A stretch of DNA of 64,000 nt from Geomicrobium sp. JCM 19038 (GCF_000698125.1 NZ_BAXA01000002.1:124001-188000); one strand, 5' to 3'. Positions 9,462 to 24,424 are shown, counted from the stretch's first letter. Translations and numbers: made by a program. The notes: generated by a model not told the origin, from the sequence alone.

Positions 9462-10025
9462 ATGTTTGAGTGGTTTAGTTTAATTGTGATGGCAGTTGCT
9501 CTAGGTATGGACGCATTTTCAATTGCGCTCGTTTTTGGTGTTGGTCCTGGCATTAATCGATCGGGTATGTGGCGAATTGCTACGAGTGTCGGTGTGTTTC
9601 ATATGATTATGCCTCTTGCGGGAATGGCGCTCGGTGCATGGATCTCTAACTTTTATGGCGCAGGAGTTGCGAGCTTTGTTGCTGGAGTTATTCTGGCGTT
9701 GATCGGTATACAAATGATTTTCACAAGTGTAAGCGGGAAAAAGGAGCAATCATTCCAATTAAGAGGGATCGGTGTGCTATTTTTTGCATTTATTGTTAGC
9801 CTAGATAGTTTTTCTGTCGGAGTATCACTTGGCGCACTTGGTGCGGAGGCAACAGCTGTCATTCTCATATTCGGCTTCGTAACGATGCTTATGACGCTAA
9901 TTGGTTTAAGCCTAGGAAGCTTGTTTAGAAACCGGATTGGAGACTACGGTGAACTATTAGCAGGAATTGTTCTTTCTTTATTTGGTGTGTATTCAGCCTA
10001 TCCCTTTATTCTTCAATTTATTTAA
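9462..10025 (+). CDS. mntP: Manganese efflux pump MntP
   Basis: 187-residue membrane protein with about six hydrophobic segments. Two related halves each carry an acidic motif in the membrane, AVALGMDAFSIAL and IVSLDSFSVGVSLG, as in the MntP/YebN family that exports Mn(II). Same position as ywlD of B. subtilis. Its start codon lies just after the T-run of a hairpin (9414-9461). No room exists for a yybP-ykoY manganese riboswitch in the 48-bp gap. Confidence 0.9.
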   Translation: MFEWFSLIVMAVALGMDAFSIALVFGVGPGINRSGMWRIATSVGVFHMIMPLAGMALGAWISNFYGAGVASFVAGVILALIGIQMIFTSVSGKKEQSFQLRGIGVLFFAFIVSLDSFSVGVSLGALGAEATAVILIFGFVTMLMTLIGLSLGSLFRNRIGDYGELLAGIVLSLFGVYSAYPFILQFI

Positions 10026-10067
10026 CATATGATAGTGGTATAGAGTTTTTATGAGGGGATGGATAGC

Positions 10068-10514
10068 GTGACGCGCGTATTATTTGTGTGCACCGGAAAC
10101 ACGTGTCGAAGCCCAATGGCTGAAGCACTGCTCAAACACCATACTGCAACAGTCGACGTTCAATCTGCGGGAATCCATGCATTTCCAGGTTCAAAAGCGG
10201 CAGATCATTCAGCGATACTCGCAAAGGAATTCGGTCAAAGTTTGGACGATCACTCAGCGCAACAACTCGATGAATCGTTACTAGGATGGGCAGATATTGT
10301 ATTGACGATGACTGCGAATCATCAAGATGCAATTGCTTCAATCTTCCCAAACGAAAAGCAAAAGGTTTTCACTCTCGGTGAATTTGCAGGTGAACCCGAT
10401 GCGAACATCCAGGATCCATTCGGTGGAAGCTTAGAGCAGTACCGCATCGCAAAGGAACAAATGGAAAGACTAATACAAGCTGCAAAACCAAGATTAGTGG
10501 AGGGAAAGTCATGA
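10068..10514 (+). CDS. ywlE: Protein-arginine phosphatase YwlE
   Basis: Low-molecular-weight phosphatase fold that removes phosphate from arginine in proteins marked by McsB for ClpCP or during stress. P-loop VCTGNTCRSPMAEAL with Cys and Arg of CX5R; the Thr within CTGNTCR is the residue linked to arginine rather than tyrosine specificity in this family. The catalytic Asp is in QDPFGGS. GTG 10068 is chosen because GAGGGG lies 9 bases upstream; an ATG at 10059 abuts that site. Overlaps rpiB by ATGA. The usual activator/kinase partners (mcsAB) are not in this window. Confidence 0.92.
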   Translation: MTRVLFVCTGNTCRSPMAEALLKHHTATVDVQSAGIHAFPGSKAADHSAILAKEFGQSLDDHSAQQLDESLLGWADIVLTMTANHQDAIASIFPNEKQKVFTLGEFAGEPDANIQDPFGGSLEQYRIAKEQMERLIQAAKPRLVEGKS

Positions 10515-10951
10515 AGGTAATTATCGGATCAGACCATGCGGGTCTTCGTTTAAAGAAAGAAATTTTACCACTGTTAGATGAAAAGGGAATTGAATATGAA
10601 GATGTTGGTGCTCACGAAATGGACAGCGTCGATTACCCTGATTTTGCAAAACCTGTGTCTGAAGCGGTAGCAAGCGGAGATTACGAGCGAGGCATTTTAA
10701 TTTGTGGAACAGGAATTGGCATGTCGATCGCTGCGAACAAAGTCAAAGGCATCCGTTGCGCCCTCGTTCATGATTTGTTTAGTGCAGAAATGACACGTCT
10801 TCACAATGACTCGAACGTGTTAGCCATGGGTGAGCGCGTTGTTGGACCTGGTCTTGCAACATCAATCGTTGAAAAGTGGCTCGATACTCCGTATGAAGGA
10901 GGACGTCACCAACGTCGTGTTGACAAGATGATGGAGCTCGATCAAACATGA
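10511..10951 (+). CDS. rpiB: Ribose-5-phosphate isomerase B
   Basis: Interconverts ribose 5-phosphate and ribulose 5-phosphate. 146 residues with IGSDHAGLRLK at the N-terminus, the catalytic Cys in ILICGTGIGMSIAANK and R..LVHD. Coupled by 4-bp overlaps to ywlE before it and ywlG after it, so the three genes form one translation-coupled set. Nothing unusual. Confidence 0.95.
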   Translation: MKVIIGSDHAGLRLKKEILPLLDEKGIEYEDVGAHEMDSVDYPDFAKPVSEAVASGDYERGILICGTGIGMSIAANKVKGIRCALVHDLFSAEMTRLHNDSNVLAMGERVVGPGLATSIVEKWLDTPYEGGRHQRRVDKMMELDQT

Positions 10952-11487
10952 CAATCACTAGTGAGGTCAGAGACTTGCTCGCTGAGTTAAATGATCAGGC
11001 GTCACTTCAAGGCGGTGACGTACTTGTGATTGGTGCAAGTACGAGTGAAATTGCGGGAAAGCACATTGGCACAGAAGGCTCTGAAGAAATTGCCAAGGCT
11101 ATCGTAGAAGCGGTTGAACAATTCTGTTCAGAGACGGGGGTAATTCCTGCGTACCAAGGGTGTGAGCATATTAACCGAGCCCTCGTTGTACCGCGGTCGT
11201 TCGCGAATGCTCATTACCTTCCAATTGTAAACGTAATACCAGTACGTCATGCTGGTGGAGCGATGGCCGCTTATGCTTATTCAGAAGGGCAAGAGCGTGT
11301 CATCGTTGAACATATCGCGGCGGACGCAGGTGTTGATATCGGCCTCACGTTGATCGGAATGCATTTAAAACACGTCGCTGTGCCCGTTCGACCGTCGAAC
11401 CCAAAGGTTGGACAAGCGATCGTCACGATGGCAAGAACTCGTCCAAAATATATTGGAGGTCCACGCTCACATTATAGCAATTCGTGA
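10948..11487 (+). CDS. ywlG: YwlG family protein (UPF0340/TIGR01440)
   Basis: 179-residue conserved protein of unknown biochemical role, always seen between rpiB and glyA in bacilli. Visible features: GDVLVIGASTSEIAGKHIG near the N-terminus, YQGCEHINRALVVPR, and a C-terminal PKYIGGPRSHY. It resembles a small nucleotide- or sugar-phosphate-binding fold but no catalytic motif can be named. ATGA overlap with rpiB. Confidence 0.9.
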   Translation: MTITSEVRDLLAELNDQASLQGGDVLVIGASTSEIAGKHIGTEGSEEIAKAIVEAVEQFCSETGVIPAYQGCEHINRALVVPRSFANAHYLPIVNVIPVRHAGGAMAAYAYSEGQERVIVEHIAADAGVDIGLTLIGMHLKHVAVPVRPSNPKVGQAIVTMARTRPKYIGGPRSHYSNS

Positions 11488-11529
11488 TAAACTAGAAAAA
11501 AAGGATAGGGAAAGGGGAACAACTGTAAG

Positions 11530-12764
11530 ATGAAACATGTCGCAAGTCAAGATCCTGCCATTTTTGAAGCGATTCAAGATGAATTACAACGCCAAAGAGA
11601 AAAGATCGAATTGATTGCATCGGAGAACTTTGTATCTGAAGCGGTCATGGAAGCCCAAGGTTCTGTTTTAACGAACAAGTATGCAGAAGGTATCCGGGTC
11701 GTCGTTACTACGGAGGTTGTGAACACGTAGATGTCGTTGAAGATCTTGCACGAGATCGTGTGAAAGAAATCTTCGGTGGCGACCATGTAAACGTTCAGCC
11801 CCACTCGGGTGCACAAGCGAACATGGGTGTCTACTTCACGATTCTTGAGCATGGTGACACCGTGCTCGGAATGAACCTTTCTCACGGTGGACATTTGACG
11901 CATGGTAGTCCAGTAAACTTTAGTGGTGTTCAGTACAACTTTGTTGAATACGGTGTAACGGAGAATGATCATCGCATCGATTACGACAAGGTTCTTGAGC
12001 TCGCTAAAGCTCATCAACCGAAGCTCATCGTCGCAGGTGCATCTGCGTATCCACGCGAAATTGACTTCAAACGTTTCCGTGAGATTGCGGATGAAGTTGG
12101 TGCTTATCTTATGGTCGACATGGCTCATATTGCAGGTCTAGTTGCTGCTGGTCTTCACAACAACCCAGTTCCTCATTCTCATTTTGTAACGTCAACGACT
12201 CACAAAACGCTACGTGGGCCACGCGGTGGTTTGATTATTTGTGAGGAACAATTTGCGAAAAAAGTGGACAAGTCGATCTTCCCTGGTCTTCAAGGCGGTC
12301 CACTGATGCACGTCATCGCAGCAAAAGCAGTTTCTTTCCTAGAAGTATTGCAGCCGTCTTTTAACGACTATGCAGCTCAAATTATTCACAATGCAAAAAG
12401 ACTCGGAGAAAGCTTACAGAAAGAAGGCATTAACCTCGTTTCTGGTGGAACAGACAACCACTTGCTTCTACTAGACTTAACAGGACTAGGTCTAACAGGT
12501 AAAGTGGCTGAAAAAGCGTTGGATGATGTAGGTGTTACAACGAACAAAAACACCATTCCGTTTGATCCAGAAAGTCCATTCGTGACAAGTGGTATTCGAA
12601 TCGGAACGGCAGCCGTAACTTCTCGTGGCTTTAAAGAAGAAGATATGGATGAGATCGCTGCGATTATCGGACTCACGCTTAACAACATGGAACAAGAAGA
12701 GAAGCTTGCTGAAGCACGTCAACGTGTAAAAACGTTAACGAGTAAGTTTCCGATGTACGAATAA
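11530..12764 (+). CDS. glyA: Serine hydroxymethyltransferase (frameshifted near 11691)
   Basis: PLP enzyme converting serine and tetrahydrofolate to glycine and methylene-THF, the main one-carbon source. N-terminal [40 protein letters not shown] and the PLP lysine in [13 protein letters not shown]. Break in [29 protein letters not shown] should read GGTTATCC (one T lost). Restored length 411 residues, as expected. Essential for normal growth, so I take the break as an error. A long antisense frame over the gene is a shadow of codon bias. Confidence 0.95.
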
Positions 12765-12776
12765 AGAGTGAGAGGA

Positions 12777-12806
12777 AAGCAGGAGGCACGTATTCCTGCT
12801 TTTTCT
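12777..12806 (+). terminator. Terminator after glyA
   Basis: AAGCAGGA (12777-12784) pairs with TCCTGCTT (12794-12801), followed by TTTTC. Confidence 0.75.
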
Positions 12807-12959
12807 TATGACGCTTTTATCTTGCCATAGTTTTGATGCAATTTGGATAAAATATGACTTGAATCAAGGCCTGTTTTTCTGTAGAATTTTCAAAGGCATT
12901 TATCGATTTCACTCTTTAGAGTTTAGAAATAGAACCAATAAAAGGAGCGTGTTTGCAGT

Positions 12960-13589
12960 ATGGGTAAAGTATACGTATTTGATCATCCACTCATCCAACA
13001 TAAACTTACGTACATTCGTGATGTATCAACAGGAACGAAGGAGTTCCGTGAGTTAACTGATGAAGTCGCGACGTTAATGGCATTCGAAATCACTCGTGAT
13101 CTTCAACTTGAAGAAGTGACGATCAACACACCAGTAGGTCCAGCACAATCTTCAGTGATCGCTGGTAAGAAGCTTGGAATAGTCCCGATTCTTCGTGCAG
13201 GTCTAGGAATGGTAGAGGGCATCCTCGACTTAATCCCAACAGCAAAAGTAGGACATGTCGGTCTTTACCGAGATCCTGAAACGTTTCAACCTGTTGAGTA
13301 CTACGTAAAGCTCCCTAAAGACATTGAAGAGCGTGACTTAATCGTTGTAGATCCAATGCTTGCAACTGGAGGATCTGCAGTTGAAGCGATTAACTCTTTA
13401 AAAACACGCGGAGCAAGAAACATCAAGTTAATGTGCCTCATCGCTGCTCCAGAAGGCGTTGCACAAGTACAACAAGATCACCCGGACGTTGACATTTACT
13501 TGGCAGCACTTGACGAAAAGCTAAACGAAAAAGCCTACATCGTACCAGGCCTTGGCGATGCTGGTGACCGTCTTTTCGGAACGAAGTAA
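12960..13589 (+). CDS. upp: Uracil phosphoribosyltransferase
   Basis: Salvage enzyme: uracil + PRPP to UMP. 209 residues; [16 protein letters not shown] at the N-terminus, the PRPP loop [19 protein letters not shown] and the uracil-binding [16 protein letters not shown] at the C-terminus. Own promoter region probable in the 195-bp gap after the glyA terminator. GGAGCG stands 11 bases before the ATG. Location directly before the ATP synthase region is as in B. subtilis, with a protease gene inserted here. Confidence 0.96.
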   Translation: MGKVYVFDHPLIQHKLTYIRDVSTGTKEFRELTDEVATLMAFEITRDLQLEEVTINTPVGPAQSSVIAGKKLGIVPILRAGLGMVEGILDLIPTAKVGHVGLYRDPETFQPVEYYVKLPKDIEERDLIVVDPMLATGGSAVEAINSLKTRGARNIKLMCLIAAPEGVAQVQQDHPDVDIYLAALDEKLNEKAYIVPGLGDAGDRLFGTK

Positions 13590-13601
13590 ATGACATATAT
13601 G

Positions 13602-13644
13602 AAAAGAACCTTCCCAGCTCGGTGTGAGAAGGTTCTTTTTTTGT
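13602..13644 (+). terminator. Terminator after upp
   Basis: AAAAGAACCTTC (13602-13613) and GAAGGTTCTTTT (13627-13638) form a 12-bp perfect stem followed by T residues. Confidence 0.85.
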
Positions 13645-13710
13645 TGTAAAAAGTGATTGTATGATTCGGCATCCTCTAGCGCATTCTAAATGCTATAAAG
13701 GAGGTCGGTG

Positions 13711-15939
13711 ATGAAGAATACGTTCCGATGCATAACCGCCCTTATGATGTCGATGGTTATTTTACTAACATCATTTACGAGCGTACATGCTCAGCCGTCA
13801 AAAGAAATGTATATTGTCCAAATGAGTGAGTCGTATAGCGAAACGATGAACCGAATTGAAGAAGTAATCGGTGCAATTGAACCTGAGTTTATATATGAGA
13901 ATAGTATCAATGGGGCAGCTTACCGGTTTACGAGCGAACAAGCAGAACGAGTAAAGGCGATTGCTGGCGTCAGTGCAGTTGACGCAAGCGTAGATTACGA
14001 AGTGTCTTTAAAAGAAAGTGTACCGTTCATCGGCGCAGATAACCTTCGATCTGAACTAGAGGACCGCGGTGTGCGGCTGACTGGAAAAGGTGTCAAAGTC
14101 GGTGTGATTGATACAGGTATCGATTACAATCATCCTGATTTAAGCCGGAGTTATGTGAAAGGCTACGATGTTGTTGACAAAGATGACGATCCGATGGAAT
14201 CGAAGATTCGAGGAAAAGCACAGACGTTTCATGGTACTCATGTTGCAGGGATTATTGCAGCAAATGGTCGTGTGAAAGGTGTAGCACCTGAAGCGGAACT
14301 ATACATTTATCGCGCCCTCGGTCCAGAAGGCCAAGGATCAACAGCCTTTATTCTAGAAGCGATTGAACGGGCGATTGATGACGAAGTTGACGTATTAAAT
14401 TTATCACTAGGAAGCCCAATTAACGGTCCAGATTGGCCGACGAGCTTGGCGCTAGATAAAGCGACAGAAGCAGGCATTATTACAGTTACCTCAAATGGAA
14501 ATAGTGGGCCGGACCTATGGAGTGTCGGGTCGCCAGGGACGTCTTCAAAGGCGATTTCAGTCGGTGCGTCTACACCACCATTAAAAGCACCACAAATCCG
14601 AGTTTCTGACGGTGAAGAGAACATCGGTCTACACGCGATTCAAGGGTCAAAGCCTTGGGACTTAAAACGAAGTAATCTCCTCGTTGACGGTCACCTTGGG
14701 ATGCCAGAAGATTTAATAAGTGTAGAAGGCAAAGTCGTACTCATTGAGCGTGGTGGAATACCAATTAAAGCAAAATTAGAGAATGCAAAAGAAGCAGGAG
14801 CAAAAGCGGTACTTTTGATGAATAATATTCCAGGGACGTTTGCAGCGGGTGTTGAAGAACCTGTAGCTTTTACTGCTGCGACAATTGATCATCATGACGG
14901 TGTGCGATTGCGTGAGTGGATTGAACAGAATGGTGAAGATGCCATGATTGAGACGAAGTACGTGGAAGAAGCGGATCATATGGCGTTGTTTAGTTCAAGA
15001 GGTCCAGTCACGCAAACGTGGGACATTAAACCGGATGTTGTTGCACCAGGGGTTGATATCGACAGCACTGTGCCGAACGGTTATATGGCGTTGAACGGTA
15101 CGAGTATGGCGGCGCCACACATCGCCGGAGCGGCAGCGCTTTTGAAACAAGCAAAACCAGAGTGGGGACCCGAACAAGTCAAAGCAGCACTCATGAATAC
15201 GGCAGTTCCCCTCGTGTCAGAGAATGGTGAGCGCTATCCTCCATTTGTTCAAGGATCTGGTCGTGTCGATATCGAAGCAGCCGTTCGAAGTGACACGCTC
15301 GTTTATCCTGGTGCGCTTTCTTTTGGTGTATGGGATGGGGACCCAAAACAACAAGAAAGCCAGCGGCTTGAGAAAGAACTTACGATTGAAAATCACGGTA
15401 ATGAGAAGAGAACGTATCGCTTTGATGTGCCGGCATCACTCGGTACAGGCTTAAAGTGGCAAATGCCAATGCCTGTTACTGTAGAGCCGGGTCAATCGAA
15501 GGACGTGACGATTCGTGTTGAGATTGAAACCGATATAATCGACTTCAAGCGTGTTGACGGGCAAATTAAAGTAACGGGCGGACAAGAGGATATCACGTTG
15601 CCGTTTCTATTATTCAGTGATGAGCCAGATTATCCGAGAGTTAGTGCATTTCAATTCGGGAAGCTACCGAACGGTGGGGATTGGATGTACGAAGTGTTTC
15701 TACCTGGTGGAGCAGAAGAATTGGAGATCTCTCTTTATGATCCAGATACCTTTACGTACATTATGACGCTTGATCATGAAACGGATATTCCAAAAGGCGT
15801 ATTTGAAAAACGCCTTCACAAGGATGCAGTGCAATTGGATCCAGGGCTTTATCACGTTCTCGTCTATGCAAAGTTAAAAGATCGAGAAGATACGGTCGAA
15901 TCCAAAATTCTATTATTGGAATCTAGAAAGAAGAAGTAA
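13711..15939 (+). CDS. Secreted subtilisin-like serine protease with PA domain (Vpr type)
   Basis: 742-residue S8 protease for extracellular protein breakdown. Signal peptide with hydrophobic core ALMMSMVILLTSFTS and Ala cleavage region around residue 28; I9-type propeptide (~30-105); catalytic Asp in VIDTGIDYNHPDL (~134), His in FHGTHVAG (~174), Ser in NGTSMAAPH (~464). A PA domain (~310-430, VVLIERGGIPIKAKLENAKEAGAKAVLL) is inserted between His and Ser as in Vpr/minor extracellular proteases. The C-terminal ~230 residues look like beta-sandwich domains. ATG 13711 lies 5 bases after AAGGAGGT. It separates upp from the atp operon, so it is an insertion relative to B. subtilis. Confidence 0.9.
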   Translation: MKNTFRCITALMMSMVILLTSFTSVHAQPSKEMYIVQMSESYSETMNRIEEVIGAIEPEFIYENSINGAAYRFTSEQAERVKAIAGVSAVDASVDYEVSLKESVPFIGADNLRSELEDRGVRLTGKGVKVGVIDTGIDYNHPDLSRSYVKGYDVVDKDDDPMESKIRGKAQTFHGTHVAGIIAANGRVKGVAPEAELYIYRALGPEGQGSTAFILEAIERAIDDEVDVLNLSLGSPINGPDWPTSLALDKATEAGIITVTSNGNSGPDLWSVGSPGTSSKAISVGASTPPLKAPQIRVSDGEENIGLHAIQGSKPWDLKRSNLLVDGHLGMPEDLISVEGKVVLIERGGIPIKAKLENAKEAGAKAVLLMNNIPGTFAAGVEEPVAFTAATIDHHDGVRLREWIEQNGEDAMIETKYVEEADHMALFSSRGPVTQTWDIKPDVVAPGVDIDSTVPNGYMALNGTSMAAPHIAGAAALLKQAKPEWGPEQVKAALMNTAVPLVSENGERYPPFVQGSGRVDIEAAVRSDTLVYPGALSFGVWDGDPKQQESQRLEKELTIENHGNEKRTYRFDVPASLGTGLKWQMPMPVTVEPGQSKDVTIRVEIETDIIDFKRVDGQIKVTGGQEDITLPFLLFSDEPDYPRVSAFQFGKLPNGGDWMYEVFLPGGAEELEISLYDPDTFTYIMTLDHETDIPKGVFEKRLHKDAVQLDPGLYHVLVYAKLKDREDTVESKILLLESRKKK

Positions 15940-16224
15940 TGTGGATGGAGGAGCTTAACCTTAAGTTTCTCCAATCTTTTTAGGTCTTTCAAGCATAATT
16001 ATCACAAAAATTGGATATTGCTGCTATGATACAAGACCTAATTTACAATTTGTCAATCTTTTGACACAAAGTAGAATTTGCCGATCGCTGTTGCGGAGGG
16101 ATTTTCCTTCTATATCCCTCGTTGACATCAATGTATCCCTATTGTACGATTACTGAGGGTATGATGATTGATTATCGTGTAGTAGTACAGGTGATTAATC
16201 TTAGATTCCGAAGGGAGTAACCAA
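15940..16224. other. Intergenic region before the ATP synthase operon
   Basis: 285 bp without a gene. It begins with a weak hairpin (GGAGCTTAACCTTAAGTTTCTCC) and T-run that may end the protease transcript. The remainder must hold the atp operon promoter, but I see no convincing -35/-10 pair with normal spacing. Confidence 0.5.
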
Positions 16225-16454
16225 ATGGCAGGAGACAACGGCAAGCGAAACCCTCATAAAGGTGTCGCAATTGTGTCGTCGGTTCTTTTTTCCATGATCG
16301 GTTCGATGTTCGGAGGTTTATTATTAGGATATTGGGCTGATGGGCATTTAGGAACAACCCCATTTCTTCTTATTGTAGGCTTGCTACTCGGTATGACAGC
16401 AGGTTTTTATGGTGCGTATCAGGTAATTAAGCCATTTTTAGGAGACGATGACAA

Positions 16455-16458
<4 letters not shown>
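16225..16458 (+). CDS. atpZ: AtpZ/AtpI-family small membrane protein
   Basis: 77 residues with two hydrophobic segments (VAIVSSVLFSMIGSMFGG and FLLIVGLLLGMTAGFYGAY). Gene position directly before atpI matches atpZ of alkaliphilic bacilli; family knowledge links AtpZ and AtpI to Mg2+ supply or assembly of the c-ring. It overlaps atpI (ATGATG). GAAGGGAG precedes the ATG. Symbol assigned on position and size, not on a diagnostic motif. Confidence 0.75.
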
Positions 16459-17583
<1,125 letters not shown>

Positions 17584-17649
17584 CTTTATGAATAACGCCT
17601 GCTCGCCTATAAGAGCATGTTATCAATTATAAATTTTTAACTACATTAA

Positions 17650-17883
<234 letters not shown>

Positions 17884-17908
17884 GTTTTGTCAATCGTAAG
17901 AAGATGAT

Positions 17909-17948
17909 GGATGGCGATAGCGTTCTTGTTGTAGAACCTTCGCCATTC
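17909..17948 (+). promoter_or_regulatory. Intercistronic hairpin between atpE and atpF
   Basis: ATGGCG (17911-17916) pairs with CGCCAT (17941-17946), with an inner GTTC/GAAC pairing and no T-run. Probably stabilises the atpE 3' end or lowers downstream expression so that more c subunit than b subunit is made; this is inference. Confidence 0.5.
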
Positions 17949-17993
17949 CTTATGTATCACTGTTTAACGAATGAGCTGAAAGGAGCGTAAACG

Positions 17994-18491
17994 ATGGAGA
18001 TACTCTCAGAAGGTATTGAGTGGGGCACGATATTTTATTCATTAGCTGCCTTTACTGTACTCATGCTTATCATTGGTAAGTTCGCCTTAAAGCCTTTAAT
18101 GGGCATTATGGAGAAACGTCAAAATCAAGTGAACGACGATCTTGACAATGCCGAGAAGAGCCGTGTTGAAGCAGAAAAATACTTGGAGCAACAACGTGAA
18201 GAGTTGAAAGCAGCACGTGTTCAGGCACAAGAAACTCTTGAGCAAGCGAGCAAGATGAGTGAGCAACAATCTCGTCAAGTTCTTGAGCAAGCAAAGCAAG
18301 AGGCAGAGCGTATTAAAGAAGCTGCCGTTCAAGATATAGAGCGTGAAAAAGAGCAAGCCCTTGAGTCCGTTCGTAATCAAGTCGCCAGCCTTTCTGTTGC
18401 CATTGCAACGAAAGTGATTGAGAAAGAATTGGATGAAAAAGAACAAGAGAAGCTTATTGACAGTTACCTAAAAGAGGTTGAAGCAAAATGA
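17994..18491 (+). CDS. atpF: F0F1 ATP synthase subunit b
   Basis: 165 residues: one N-terminal membrane helix ([20 protein letters not shown]) and a long charged coiled coil (residues ~35-150) forming the peripheral stalk. Overlaps atpH by ATGA. AAAGGAGCG precedes the ATG. Confidence 0.95.
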   Translation: MEILSEGIEWGTIFYSLAAFTVLMLIIGKFALKPLMGIMEKRQNQVNDDLDNAEKSRVEAEKYLEQQREELKAARVQAQETLEQASKMSEQQSRQVLEQAKQEAERIKEAAVQDIEREKEQALESVRNQVASLSVAIATKVIEKELDEKEQEKLIDSYLKEVEAK

Positions 18492-19027
18492 GTGACTTCC
18501 AAGTAGCTGGACGTTACGGAAGTGCATTATTCCAACTGGCGAAAGAAAAGGAAGTCCTATCTCGCGTAAGCGAAGAGTTGACGACAGTCAAAAGCGTCTT
18601 CGAATCACTTCCGGAACTACAAGCCATTCTTGCTCATCCGCGTTTATCCAAGTCTGAAAAACGTGCTTTGCTTCAAGACGGGTTTTCTGCAATGCATGAT
18701 TACGTAAAAAACACGTTGTACGTTCTTAATGATCGTGATCGCATGGCTGCGTTGCCATACGTCATCGATGAGTTTGTAGCACTTGCTAACGAAGCTCTTG
18801 GCATTGAAGAAGCGACCGTGTATTCCGTAAGAGCGTTAACAGACGAAGAACTTCAAGCGATTAGTGCTAAATTCCAAGCGAAGATCGGCGATCGTGAACT
18901 TCGTGTGAAGAACGAAACGGATAAAGATATGTTGGGTGGACTTATCGTTCGTATCGGTGACACTGTATACGATGGTAGTGTTCGTAACCAACTTAAGAAG
19001 CTCGAACGACAAATTATGTCAGTGTAA
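18488..19027 (+). CDS. atpH: F0F1 ATP synthase subunit delta
   Basis: 179 residues; N-terminal helical domain ([13 protein letters not shown]) binding the top of alpha3beta3, and the C-terminal motif [24 protein letters not shown] that contacts subunit b. Coupled to atpF by a 4-bp overlap. Confidence 0.96.
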   Translation: MSDFQVAGRYGSALFQLAKEKEVLSRVSEELTTVKSVFESLPELQAILAHPRLSKSEKRALLQDGFSAMHDYVKNTLYVLNDRDRMAALPYVIDEFVALANEALGIEEATVYSVRALTDEELQAISAKFQAKIGDRELRVKNETDKDMLGGLIVRIGDTVYDGSVRNQLKKLERQIMSV

Positions 19028-19041
19028 ATTGTTAATTGTGA

Positions 19042-20567
<1,526 letters not shown>

Positions 20568-20584
20568 CGTTTTGAGTTCAGTGA

Positions 20585-21475
<891 letters not shown>

Positions 21476-21485
21476 TCGATTATAG

Positions 21486-22923
<1,438 letters not shown>

Positions 22924-22926
22924 TAA

Positions 22927-23349
<423 letters not shown>

Positions 23350-23351
23350 TA

Positions 23352-23388
23352 AAAAGCTGTCTTGACCACTAGGTCAGACAGCTTTTTT
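23352..23388 (+). terminator. Terminator of the atp operon
   Basis: AAAAGCTGTC / GACAGCTTTT with inner TGACC / GGTCA pairing and a T-run, starting 3 bases after the atpC stop. Confidence 0.9.
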
Positions 23389-23438
23389 GCGGGGGTCAGT
23401 CCCCCACTGCTTTAAAGCGATGGGGGACTGACCCCCGC
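23389..23438. repeat. REP-like G/C-rich inverted repeat
   Basis: An 18-bp arm GCGGGGGTCAGTCCCCCA (23389-23406) and its exact reverse complement (23421-23438) flank a 14-base loop that itself holds the palindrome GCTTTAAAGC (23409-23418). Each arm can also fold alone (GGGGG TCAGT CCCCC), so a four-arm structure is possible. It starts at the end of the atp terminator T-run. It is far richer in G+C than its surroundings and looks like a dispersed REP or small mobile palindrome. No second copy was found in this window. Confidence 0.7.
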
Positions 23439-23740
23439 ACGAATTGATTATTCATACAACTGTCACAATTACGAATGTGATTTATTGGGTTGTTTGCATA
23501 GTAATAATCTTGGATTATCTGTGTAGTTTTACCATAAAAATGCTAGGTTTTACTTAACTATAAGGGCGATTAGGAGGGATCGTCATAAACCTGTCAAACC
23601 CTTTTAAACTGAGTCTATTCGCTCTGTCGACATGTTCAAAAGCATTTGATATAATTAAACCGTTGTGGATTTTTAGTGAGGTCCGTTTGATTAGTCGAAA
23701 GATTACATAGTAGTCGATCGAACAGAAAGGAATTTTTCGC
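23439..23740. other. Intergenic region with a SigA-type promoter before the DUF1146 gene
   Basis: About 300 bp without a gene. TCGACA (23627-23632), a 17-bp spacer and a perfect TATAAT (23650-23655) form a good promoter for the DUF1146 gene, giving a leader of about 80 nt. No hairpin or conserved element stands out elsewhere. Confidence 0.65.
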
Positions 23741-23980
23741 TTGTTAATGTTTGATCATATTGGACAACATGCATTGTTACACATAACGTTTAGTTTGTTC
23801 ATACTTGTGATCGTATGGTGGAGTTTACAATCGCTGAAACTTGAAAAGTTAATTCGGCACCCAAAAAGTGGCAGAGGAATGATGCTATTTATTTTGATTG
23901 CTGTTGCGATTACTCACCTTGTGACAAGCTTCTTCCTTGAGTACCTAAATCAAGCGTTAAACTTGCGTTATTTGTTTTGA
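23741..23980 (+). CDS. ywzB: DUF1146 small membrane protein (YwzB-like)
   Basis: 79 residues with two hydrophobic segments (ALLHITFSLFILVIVWWSLQSL and GMMLFILIAVAITHLVTSFFLEYL). The WWSLQSLKLEKLI motif and the terminal LRYLF fit the YwzB family that sits between atpC and murAA in bacilli. TTG 23741 is favoured because GAAAGGA lies 10 bases upstream; ATG 23747 is the alternative. Function unknown. Confidence 0.8.
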   Translation: MLMFDHIGQHALLHITFSLFILVIVWWSLQSLKLEKLIRHPKSGRGMMLFILIAVAITHLVTSFFLEYLNQALNLRYLF

Positions 23981-24424
23981 TCACTTTTTATGTATGGGGT
24001 CAACAAATTCGTAAACACTACAACGTAACAAGAAATAAAACGACACAAAGTAGTACAAAAAGCACGTTTTACAATGGTACACGTTGGGAATAGCACTTGT
24101 AGCCTTTAAAAAAAAATGAAATTTAATTTGTAACTTTTTATCACGCATGTCGTCTTAGTACGTGCGTTTTGAAAAGATACTTATGCAATGTACTTGTATG
24201 TAAGCGGATGACATAAGACATGACATGAATTTGGATCCAGCCAAGAATGAAATGGGCGTAACGAACGAGGCCTTGATGGGAACGCCCATCCACGCTAGTG
24301 AATAGTATGAGAACGAAGTGAGCATTCCTGTCTGGTTGCCAAGCGATCCAGTATAGCCGATCCGCGGTACAGCGGAGGCGTGTTACAGTGAAATGATTTA
24401 TTTATGGACGCGGAGGGGAATACG
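23981..24424. other. Long structured region upstream of murAA
   Basis: 444 bp without a credible gene; B. subtilis has ywmB here. The 3' half is richer in G+C and can fold: ATGGGCGT (24252-24259) pairs with ACGCCCAT (24282-24289) around a 22-base loop, and CCGC (24362-24365) with GCGG (24372-24375) near the start of murAA. It matches no riboswitch class I recognise. Could be a cis-acting leader RNA, an sRNA or decayed coding sequence. Confidence 0.5.

Noticed and set aside
11574-12128. 184-residue open frame antisense to glyA
   Set aside because: It lies fully inside glyA, has no ribosome binding site, and shows no recognisable family; it is explained by the codon usage of glyA.
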